Source: Moesziomyces globuligerus (Eukaryota; Basidiomycota; Ustilaginomycetes; Ustilaginales; Ustilaginaceae). Taken from it: DNA of 64,000 bases. Under the pieces are notes generated by a model that worked only from the letters and a program-made list of their open reading frames with translations, searched no databases and was not told the DNA's origin. Positions 19,763 to 27,800 of this stretch are shown piece by piece (the stretch's first letter is position 1; each line of letters begins with the position of its first letter). The translations under genes were made by a program, and so were the position numbers. Location: NCBI GenBank assembly GCA_030849465.1, contig JARVLF010000015.1, positions 744,001 to 808,000 of the forward strand, written 5' to 3'.

Positions 19763-21625
19763 CTAGAGCCAGATCTGTTTGAACATGATGTCAAAGTCGA
19801 CGTGGCCGCTGCGTTCTGCATCTACCGAGGGGCTGACGGGGTCGACCTTGTAGCCCTGACGCTGGTAGAAGGCGCAGGCGGGTTTGTTTGCGTCAAAGAC
19901 GGTGAGCATGACCTTGCGCATCTTTGCGCTCCTGCCGAGCGTGTAGACGACGTCCATGAGTTCGCTGCCGAGGCCGTCGCGCTGGTTGGCCTTGCGGATG
20001 TGGATCTCGTAGAGGTAGATCACCTCGACCCTGTCCTCTCCCTCGCGACGAGTCGGATCGCCCGGTACCGCGCGCTCGGTGTCGAAGCGAAACATGGCGA
20101 ATCCGGCGATCTCGGCGCCCTCCTCGGCGGGCGGGCGGATGATGGCAAAGCGCGACTCGGCGTCAAACAGCTCCTTCTTCTTCTCGGCCGGCTTCCAGCC
20201 CAGCGTCGAGTTGCGATACATCGCCTTCATGTTGGACTCGAACAGCCCAAACACGCGCTTGCGCTGCTCGGACGACAGCTCCGACGCGTGCACCAGCTCG
20301 AGCGAGTAGCCGCCCTTCTTGAGCCGCGCGCAGAGCGCGTTCTTGGAGCGCGTACCACGCGCCTTCTGCACCATCCGCAGCAGCTCCTCGGACGAAGCTA
20401 CGCGTGCTGCCTCGAGCGCCGCTGCATAGTCCACCTCTTCCACCCCCGCCTCGCTCTTGACCTGCGCAGGCGCGTCAGGATCCGGCTTCATGAACAATGT
20501 CGACGATGCCGACGCCTCGGGCTCCGACTTGACGCTCGCAGCCGCAGCATCTTTGAGCGCTTTGCCCTTGCGCCCCAGCAGGCCGGCGGCCTTGAGCGGA
20601 CACGGCCGGTCCGAGAGCTCGACGCGCTCGCCGTCCTCGTCGCGCTCCTCCTTGACCGTGGCGAAGCCCTTGGCGGAGCAGGTGGCGCAGCGCTTGCCGT
20701 GCTGGATGAGCAGGACGTGGAGCGGATACTTGAGGTGGCCGGGCACGCGCTCGTGCAGGTGGTAGTAGGTCTGGTCGCGGTTCGCCTTGTCGGGCACCCA
20801 GCCGAGCGACTTGCAGAGGCGGAAGACGTGCGTGTCGACCGCCATGCTCTGGCGTCCGATGCAAAACGCGAGCACGCACGAGGCGACCTTGGGGCCGACG
20901 CCGTTGAAGCTCACGAGCTCGCGCATGATCTCGTCGTCCGTGGCGGCGTGCAGGTGGTCGAGCGAGAGCGTGCCGTGCGTGTGGAGCGTCTGGGCGAGGA
21001 TGCCCTTGATGGTGCGTGCCTTGTTGTTGGCGAGGCCACCGCAGCGGATGGCTTCGACGAGCTCGGATTCGGGCGCCTCGTGGATCGCCGTCCAGTTCTG
21101 CCGACCGAACCGTTCCGTCAACGAGCGGTGCGCGGCGGCCGAGTTGCGGTTCGACGTGTTGCAGCTCAGCACCGTACGGATCGTGGCGTCGAGCACCGAG
21201 GGCACATCACCACATCCACCGTACTTGTCGTCTCCAGAGGGTGGCGTGTAGCGCGGCAGACCGCGTCCGCCTTCCGACTCGCGCTTGTAGCCGTGAAAGT
21301 CGCCGAGGATCCACGCTACGCGCTCCGCCTCCTCCGGCGTCGGCAGTGCATGCTCGGGAAACGGCGTCCCCGTGATCGACGCCTTGTACGAGGCCAGCTT
21401 CCGCTCCGACGTACTGATCTTCTTGCTCGGCGACGCCAGCGCCTCGTCCGCCTCGTCCTCCTTCTTGACCGACAGCAGATCCCCGATCGCGGACGCGTCG
21501 GGCTTGGTCGCCTCGCGCTTGCGCTTCGGCGTGCTCGGCGGCAGCTCGTAGCTCGGCTCCGGCTTGATCGGCGTGGTCGACGAGTGCGCCCTCGCCGTCT
21601 GGCGTGCGGATCGTCGTGTCGCCAT
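19763..21625 (-). CDS. Fusion protein: HhH-GPD DNA glycosylase plus NatD (NAA40) N-alpha-acetyltransferase
   Basis: 620 residues from ATG 21625 (MATRRSARQ); an ATG two codons earlier and a frame open to 21943 also exist. Residues 33-41 (PKRKREATK) look nuclear. Residues 75-345 are an endonuclease III-like glycosylase: helix-hairpin-helix FNGVGPKVAS with Lys246, and AVDTHVFR with Asp264, the two catalytic residues of EndoIII. The Fe-S cluster is probably absent: only Cys313, Cys316 and Cys342 are in the usual area. A disordered Lys/Glu linker (about 345-415) leads to a GNAT domain of the NatD class: SNMKAMYRNSTLGWKPAEKK, GFAMFRFDTE, VIYLYEIHI, acetyl-CoA loop QRDGLG (548-553) and KVMLTVFDANKPACAFY. 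NatD acetylates the N-termini of histones H4 and H2A. No stop or frameshift separates the halves, but Met379 could start a separate NatD of normal size. Confidence 0.85.
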   Translation of the reverse strand: MATRRSARQTARAHSSTTPIKPEPSYELPPSTPKRKREATKPDASAIGDLLSVKKEDEADEALASPSKKISTSERKLASYKASITGTPFPEHALPTPEEAERVAWILGDFHGYKRESEGGRGLPRYTPPSGDDKYGGCGDVPSVLDATIRTVLSCNTSNRNSAAAHRSLTERFGRQNWTAIHEAPESELVEAIRCGGLANNKARTIKGILAQTLHTHGTLSLDHLHAATDDEIMRELVSFNGVGPKVASCVLAFCIGRQSMAVDTHVFRLCKSLGWVPDKANRDQTYYHLHERVPGHLKYPLHVLLIQHGKRCATCSAKGFATVKEERDEDGERVELSDRPCPLKAAGLLGRKGKALKDAAAASVKSEPEASASSTLFMKPDPDAPAQVKSEAGVEEVDYAAALEAARVASSEELLRMVQKARGTRSKNALCARLKKGGYSLELVHASELSSEQRKRVFGLFESNMKAMYRNSTLGWKPAEKKKELFDAESRFAIIRPPAEEGAEIAGFAMFRFDTERAVPGDPTRREGEDRVEVIYLYEIHIRKANQRDGLGSELMDVVYTLGRSAKMRKVMLTVFDANKPACAFYQRQGYKVDPVSPSVDAERSGHVDFDIMFKQIWL

Positions 21626-22152
21626 CGTCATTGCTGTTGTGAGGTGGGGTAGCGCTGCAGCCACGCTGGGCCGAATGCCAGCCGCTCCGCGCACGACGGG
21701 TGCAAGCCACGGAATGCTGGGCACGAGTTCGAAGAGAGGGACGGGGGCCTTTTGCCACTCTACGTGTCTGGCCAGCAGCCGCGATTCTTCTAGAGCAACA
21801 GCGCGGATCGGTATCGTCAGTGCGATGGCGGTACCAATGGAGTTGAGCGTCGATGGGAATGGTGAGCAGCTCGAGGCGCGCGAGGTCGACTTCCCCGCAT
21901 CCGCGTGCTTAGAAGACCATGACGTCGGACCGCCTTTGCTCACTCACGCCCAAAAAAGCCACGGCACTTGACCCGTCACCCCGAGGTGGAGGTCCGTGTC
22001 CACAAATTTAACCCTCATATTTGTAGGTTTTCCGCATCTTAACACATTTTAATTGTGCTCCACGCTCCTCAACGACTTTGCCCCAGCTCACTGGTCACAC
22101 GCGCACAGCAGCCTCGCAACATGATGAGCCCGAAGTGGCCTCTGCGTCGAGA
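21626..22152. other. Intergenic between the fusion gene and NPR2
   Basis: No supported gene. Both neighbours read leftward, so this holds the promoter of the fusion gene and the 3' UTR of NPR2. AT content rises at about 21995-22055, which fits a promoter or 3' end signal. Confidence 0.5.
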
Positions 22153-25100
22153 TTACTGGAAGAGGATGCGTACGAGGCCGAGATCGCCTGCCTCGATCGA
22201 CTCTCTGTCGAGCCCGGCACTGGCCCAGCCCGCGACTCCGCTCTCGTCCGGATCCACACCCCAGCCGGAGCCCATGCCGAATCCGCTCGAGTCGCCCTGT
22301 GTGCCCGTCCGATTCGACTGGTGCCCCGAGCTCGCCACGCCGCTCAGATGCGATCGTCCCGCACCTGCCACACCGCTGAACCCTGACATCCTAGGCTTGC
22401 TCCATCCGGAACTCGCGCCTGCCGCGACACCGAACATCGAGCCCTGGGCGAGCCATCGCCTCCAGTCGCTGCGCTGGGTCGAGGCGATGTCGTCGTCGTC
22501 GGTGTCGCCTGCCTCGGACATGCGCTCGTGCGCGCCGCGCGCCATGCCGATGTGCACCAGCATCTTTTCGAGCTCGGGCCAGCTGATGGACAAGGCGACG
22601 CACAGCTCGTCGTCGCTGTGCAGGCCGTCGAGCATCTCGACGAGCTCGGGCGGGATGACCACCGCGGCCGCATGCGCGTGCGTTGCACTGGCACCTGCGA
22701 TCCCCGACGCGCCCGTCGAGGCGATACCGCTGGCGCCCGCTCCGCCCGGGATGGCCGTGCTCAGTCCGATGGCGCTGGCGCGCTTGCGTGGCGACCGCGC
22801 CGTGCCGGATCCAGGCGCGCCGCCAGCGCGCTCCGCGTCGTGCGACTGGAACGCCACCGCCGCCACATCGACCGCGGTCGTGGTCGGATGGCGGTAGTTC
22901 GGCCGGCGCATGCGGTTCAGACGCTTGCTCGGCGACGTGCTAAAGGTGCTGCCACCGCCGCTGAGCTGGACGGAATCGCCGAGATGCGATGCACTCGCCG
23001 TGCTGCCGCCCGCACCGCCACTGGCGAGGACAACGTTGCTGAGCCGAGCCTCCGAGCCTACACGCCGCGCAGCCTGGCGCGTCGCCACGCCAGGGCTATC
23101 GACGCTGCCATCGCGCCCGATGCGGTGCGATCCGCCGTAGGCCCCGCTCATCCCGGACAGCTCGCGCGGACGACGGTCGCGCGGCTCGCGGCTGCCGCTC
23201 TGGTCCCTCCGTGCCTGCGCCTGCGGCTCGGGCGTACGGAAGCCCGACTCGCCCGACCGGACCACGGGCGAGTTGACCACGGGCGAGTTGCGCACCGTCG
23301 AGACCACCGACGCGTCGAAGCGTGCCACGCCCTCGTCCGCCCACCCCGAGCCGAGGTAGATGGGATACCGATGCACGCGCCTCAGAAACCCCTGGATGAC
23401 GCCAAACGAGACGAAGCGGCGGACGTCGATGCCCTTGTCGTCGACATTGTTATCCTCGATCCAGTCGTGCAGCGTCGTCCCTGCCCTGAGCAGCGAGTAC
23501 AGCCTCAGCAGCTCGGGATACGATGGCATCGCATACCCGGGTCGCGTAACGTACGTCGCGCACTCGCGGCCCAGCGCCTCGTCGTCGGCCATCTTGGCGA
23601 TGGCCGGCCGCACCGTATACATGTTGAAGTACTGAAAGATATCGACGACGACGATGCATCCGTAATAGACCAGATGCTCGAGGCAAGCACGGGTGAGACC
23701 CAGATCGGCATCCGCGAGCTGGGCGATGCGCTTGACGTGGTGTACGCCGTCGATGAACGGCAGGATGCGCCGAAGCGTCAGATCCCAGTTGCCGTCGACG
23801 CGCGAGACCAAATCGAGCAGCGCCACGGGCACATCCCAGTCGTTGATCGGAGGTGGATTCGGATACACGGGGAAGAGCTTGAGGTTGATCGCATCGCGCA
23901 CGGTGCGGCCGAGGCCGTGCGGCGGCTCGCGCCGCTCGACGAGCGCCGCGCGCTTCGAGGTGTCGGCGGTCTCGGTGCGCAGTGCATTGGCCGAGTTGGA
24001 GAGCGCCGCATCGATGGTCCGCAGCGAGACGATGCTCTCGGTCAGATGCTCGAGCGAGGTCGAGTCCGGCTCGGCGCCCGCCGCGCCCGCGGTGCTGCCG
24101 CGGCTCGAGCGACGCGTGCCGGCGGCCGTGTTGATGCTATCGTAGGCGGCGCTGTCGCGGTTCGTCAGCATGTTGCCCAGGCTCTCGGCTGCACTGAGCT
24201 CCTGGCTGAGCTCGCTGGGTCGTTTGGTGCTGACGATGCCCATGGCCGTATCGCGGCTCTCCTCCGAGGGGAAAGCGCCCGCACCACCATCGTCTGTGAG
24301 CGCCAAGATGGTCGACGATCTCGCGAGACTCGGTCTGCGACCCTCGATGGTGGAGGGCGAAATGGCCGAGGGCGGCGAGTGGGGCCCGTCGGACCCGACA
24401 CCGCTCGCGCCCGACGCACTGTTGCTGCGCAGCATGGGCAGCGCATCGTTTCGAATCGTAGTGAGCGGGCTGAGGATGCGGCCGCCGTCCGAATGCGAGG
24501 AGCCCGAGGCCGATGTGGATCGTGAGCGCGCTCCAGCCCCACCATTGGCGCCATGCTGGCCCAGGGGGGCTCTGGCCGTAGGCGAGGCTCGTTGCGGGCT
24601 GGACAGTTGCGCCTGCTGCATCTGCTTCTGCTTGAGACGCTCGTTGATGAGATTTCGATGGTGCTCGCCTCGCAGCGAGGCGAAGCTGGCGCCGAGCGAG
24701 ATGAAATCGTCGGGACCCAGGATCGGAGAGACGAGATTGTGCGTCTCGGGGCTGTTGGGCTTGGACGAGGATTTGAGGTACGAGGTATACGGAGCCTCCG
24801 GAAGCGCGACGAAGCTCTCGCAGTACGAGCCGAGATCTTCGAAGAGCTGTTCGATGATGGCGTACATGCGCGGCAGGCTCTTTGGGCTGGAGAGGAAGGA
24901 CTGTGCCTCCTCGAGACCACGAAGCACGCGTCCGCACTTGCGGACCACAGGCTCGTAGGCTCTGACGTCGGCCTGACCTTCGAAGACGAAGCAGAGATTG
25001 AAGATGAAGTTGTTGCGCTGGTACTTGGCTGCGTCCTCGATGAGCGTGGGGAAGCCGAGGATCTTGTAGGATCTCAGTTCTCGCTGCTGCTGGGCGTTGG

Positions 25101-25560
25101 CGTCGGCGCGATTCGCCTCGCTGGGCCGGAGAGAGGATGCTCGTGAGGACCCGGACGGCACCGAGCCCGATCTAGCTTTGGCTGCGACGGATGCAGCGCG
25201 CGAGGGTCGTTCGTCATCGCGCTCTCGCCGCTGTACGCCTACGGTGCCGCGTGCGATCGACGTGACGAGTCGGCCGCACAGCGGCGCCTTAGGGATGAGG
25301 TATTCCGAGAGCGCGGAGAAGTTGAACAGCGGCTCGCCGCCTAGCACGCCGACTGCGCTGCCTGTGTGCGCTTTTGCGGAGCTGGACTTGCTGTTTGCGG
25401 CATCCGGGAGATCGTCTGTCCTGGTGGGATTGCGCTCCTCGGTGATGGCGCCCTCGGGCACCTGATAAACGACCTTGGGACCCTCGGTTGGGTGGAAGGT
25501 GGCGTAGAAGACAGCAAGCAGGCGCGGCAGAAACTGCTCGTCGAGAGTCGGGATGGACAT
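22153..25560 (-). CDS. NPR2: NPR2 (NPRL2), subunit of the SEACIT/GATOR1 complex
   Basis: 1135 residues, no intron, about twice the usual length. The N-terminal longin part is clear: LPRLLAVFYATFHPTEGPKVVYQVP, then YKILGFPTLIEDAAKYQRN and FIFNLCFVFEGQADVRAYEPVVRKC. After a disordered insert (about 300-550) the second half resumes with LKLFPVYPNPPPINDWDVPVALL, TLRRILPFIDG and HVKRIAQLADADLGLTRACLEHLVYYGC. A second disordered insert (about 740-960) precedes a short C-terminal piece (ELVEMLDGLHSDDELC). With NPR3 and Iml1/DEPDC5, NPR2 forms the Rag GTPase-activating complex at the vacuole that turns TORC1 down when amino acids are scarce. The inserts are Ser/Arg-rich and may be phosphorylated. The gene is divergent from glutaminyl cyclase. 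Confidence 0.9.
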   Translation of the reverse strand: MSIPTLDEQFLPRLLAVFYATFHPTEGPKVVYQVPEGAITEERNPTRTDDLPDAANSKSSSAKAHTGSAVGVLGGEPLFNFSALSEYLIPKAPLCGRLVTSIARGTVGVQRRERDDERPSRAASVAAKARSGSVPSGSSRASSLRPSEANRADANAQQQRELRSYKILGFPTLIEDAAKYQRNNFIFNLCFVFEGQADVRAYEPVVRKCGRVLRGLEEAQSFLSSPKSLPRMYAIIEQLFEDLGSYCESFVALPEAPYTSYLKSSSKPNSPETHNLVSPILGPDDFISLGASFASLRGEHHRNLINERLKQKQMQQAQLSSPQRASPTARAPLGQHGANGGAGARSRSTSASGSSHSDGGRILSPLTTIRNDALPMLRSNSASGASGVGSDGPHSPPSAISPSTIEGRRPSLARSSTILALTDDGGAGAFPSEESRDTAMGIVSTKRPSELSQELSAAESLGNMLTNRDSAAYDSINTAAGTRRSSRGSTAGAAGAEPDSTSLEHLTESIVSLRTIDAALSNSANALRTETADTSKRAALVERREPPHGLGRTVRDAINLKLFPVYPNPPPINDWDVPVALLDLVSRVDGNWDLTLRRILPFIDGVHHVKRIAQLADADLGLTRACLEHLVYYGCIVVVDIFQYFNMYTVRPAIAKMADDEALGRECATYVTRPGYAMPSYPELLRLYSLLRAGTTLHDWIEDNNVDDKGIDVRRFVSFGVIQGFLRRVHRYPIYLGSGWADEGVARFDASVVSTVRNSPVVNSPVVRSGESGFRTPEPQAQARRDQSGSREPRDRRPRELSGMSGAYGGSHRIGRDGSVDSPGVATRQAARRVGSEARLSNVVLASGGAGGSTASASHLGDSVQLSGGGSTFSTSPSKRLNRMRRPNYRHPTTTAVDVAAVAFQSHDAERAGGAPGSGTARSPRKRASAIGLSTAIPGGAGASGIASTGASGIAGASATHAHAAAVVIPPELVEMLDGLHSDDELCVALSISWPELEKMLVHIGMARGAHERMSEAGDTDDDDIASTQRSDWRRWLAQGSMFGVAAGASSGWSKPRMSGFSGVAGAGRSHLSGVASSGHQSNRTGTQGDSSGFGMGSGWGVDPDESGVAGWASAGLDRESIEAGDLGLVRILFQ

Positions 25561-26242
25561 GGTGACGACTACGTGGCCCGCCCTCGGTCGGCAGAGGTGG
25601 CTACTACCGCTTCCGTGCGCTGGATGCTACAACCGAGATGAGGCAAAGCTCCGCCATGCGATCATCAGCGTTTGATGCTCGGCATTGTGCGCAGAGCTGA
25701 CAGAGCTGGCTGGAGTGGTCGTATAGATGCAGGATTGGCGCTGTGGTGGGAGAGGATAAGCGTTGTGGTCAGTGCTGTGCTCCAGCTTTCAGCAAGTCAC
25801 AGTGCAACGCCAAGGGTGGAGGCAGGTTCTGAATCGGGGTGCCCGATTGCAAGTGTGTGCCAAGCCAGAGAGCCAAGCCTAGCCGATTCGATTCGCGGGC
25901 CAGCCGAAGCGCCGCGCCGAGAGGACCCTTTTCGGAAGCTTCAAAGTGTCAATCAATCCATGGCCAAAGCGATCCACGGCCTTCAGTCACACCACGACTT
26001 CATCACAGGCCTTGGACGCCCACTTTCGACGACTCGCAGCTGCATTGGCCACATAGACCGACGAAAGCGGCCACGAGAGGCCATCCTCGTCCTAGAGCAC
26101 CTTCGGACAGCGCCACGCCCAACAGCTGTGAGGACCATGCGGACACGCCCATGATCGATTGAACCTTGCACTCTCGCCTCTTCATCATCAGGTCATCGCG
26201 CAGACCGGCTGAATTTGGAACCATCATCATCAGAGTCGCAAG
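25561..26242. promoter_or_regulatory. Divergent promoter region of NPR2 and glutaminyl cyclase
   Basis: 682 bases between two ATGs that point away from each other; no supported gene. I could not identify specific factor sites. Confidence 0.5.
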
Positions 26243-27665
26243 ATGGCACGTCTCGCTCGCTGGTCGTGGCGGCGGAGCGCGCTGCAGACAGCAGCCTGTC
26301 TGGCCGTCGTGCTCTGCGCCGTCGTTCCCGCATCGTTCGGACACGCAGTGCGCAGTCAGACCAGGGACTACGGTCGCCTAGCGCCTCCCGCTGTTTCGGC
26401 GGTTGCGGCGCTCTCGGATCCGGCCAAGTATCTCGATACGCACAACGCCAACTCACTGCTATCGCGCATCCTCATACCGCGGCCGCCGGATACCGACAAC
26501 AGCCGCAAGGTGCGTGAGGCCATCCTCGACGTGTTTCGCAACGAGCTCGGCGCCAAGGACGCCAACAGCGCCTCGAGCATGAACTGGCAGGCGGCAGGCA
26601 AGCTCGGCTGGCACATTGAGCAGCACTCGTTCCTCGCCGACACGCCCGAGGGCAAGAAGAACATGACCAACCTCATCCTCACCAAGAACCCGGCGGCGCC
26701 ACGCAAGCTCGTCGTGGCGGCGCACTACGATTCAAAGTACTTTGCCGCGTCGTCGGGCATGGCCGGCTTCGTGGGCGCGACGGACAGTGCGGCGCCGTGT
26801 GCGATGATGGTCGACCTGGCCGTGGCGCTGGACGGTGCGCTGGATGCGCGCGAGCGCAAGATCCACGCGATGGAGCAATCGCTGCCCTCGATCGCGCAGG
26901 AGACGACGCTCCAGCTCGTGTTCTTCGACGGCGAGGAGGCCTACCGCGTGTGGACGCATACCGACTCGATCTACGGCTCCAAGGAGCTTGCTCAGCACTG
27001 GACGAGGAGCTTCTGGGACGCGACCGAGTTCGACGCCAGCCGCGGGCCGGACGAGCACAAACTCCGGGCGAGGCGGTATCGCAGCTCGTACGGACCCATC
27101 GAGCACATCAACACCATCGAACACATGGTGCTGCTCGACTTGCTCGGCGCAGCCAATCCGTCGGTGCCCTCGTACTTTGACAGCACCAGCTGGCTGCACG
27201 AGGCCATGGCCGATGCCGAAAAGCGGCTGCGCGAGGCCAACGTGCTGTGGCCAGCGGGCGACACGTCGCATGCGCAGGCGCGCTCCTTCTTCTCGCCGCA
27301 CAAGCCGTGGGGCGGGATCGAGGACGACCATCTGCCGTTCCTGCATGCGGGCGTGCCCATCCTGCACATCATCCCCTCGCCGTTCCCCTCGGTATGGCAC
27401 AAGCTCTCGGACGACGTCTCGGCGCTCGACTATCCGACCATGCACGCGTGGTGCATGATCCTCCGCCTCGCCGTAGCCGAGTACCTCGAGCTCGACATGG
27501 GCGCTATCGCATCGCGACACCGCGAGCCCAAGGGTGAGTACCCTCCAGATGCGACCACCCACACCCGAGCGCACAAGGTCGAGCTTGTAAGTCTCGCTCG
27601 ACCTCATCCTGTTTCGCCAGTCGAAGCACCCTGGCTGACATGAAGTCTTGCTCCCGGTGCAGTGA
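26243..27665 (+). CDS. Glutaminyl-peptide cyclotransferase (M28-type fold)
   Basis: Exon 26243-27586 plus a proposed 3-base coding end (TGA 27663-27665) after an intron 27587-27662, giving 448 residues. The N-terminus has a basic stretch and a hydrophobic core (about 14-33), a signal peptide or anchor. Zinc ligands of the family are visible: Asp181 in GATDSA, Glu231/Glu232 in FFDGEEA and His363 in EDDHLPFL; VWHKLSDD near 385 is also conserved. The enzyme converts N-terminal Gln or Glu of secretory proteins to pyroglutamate in the ER/Golgi lumen or outside. The intron has GTAAGT, a CTGAC branch site and CAG. If it is spliced, the protein ends HKVEL, an ER-retention-like tail; if not, it reads on to TGA 27641-27643 and ends PVEAPWLT (466 residues). 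Confidence 0.88.
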
Positions 27666-27800
27666 ATGTGAAAGCACCCGTGTAGTCTGCGGTTTGGGTC
27701 GAATGCAGTCGCAGTTGCACACTTCTCACAGTTTCCTCAAAGAGCGTGTGAGGCAGGAGCGTTTTTGTAATTCCGTGTGCGTGCTAGAGGAGAGGGGAGA

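Noticed and set aside
19745..21652. 635-codon frame antisense to the glycosylase-NatD gene
   Set aside because: Shadow of a GC-rich gene; no recognisable domain.
22528..24525. 665-codon frame antisense to NPR2
   Set aside because: Shadow frame with Arg/Asp/Val bias; the sense protein is well conserved.
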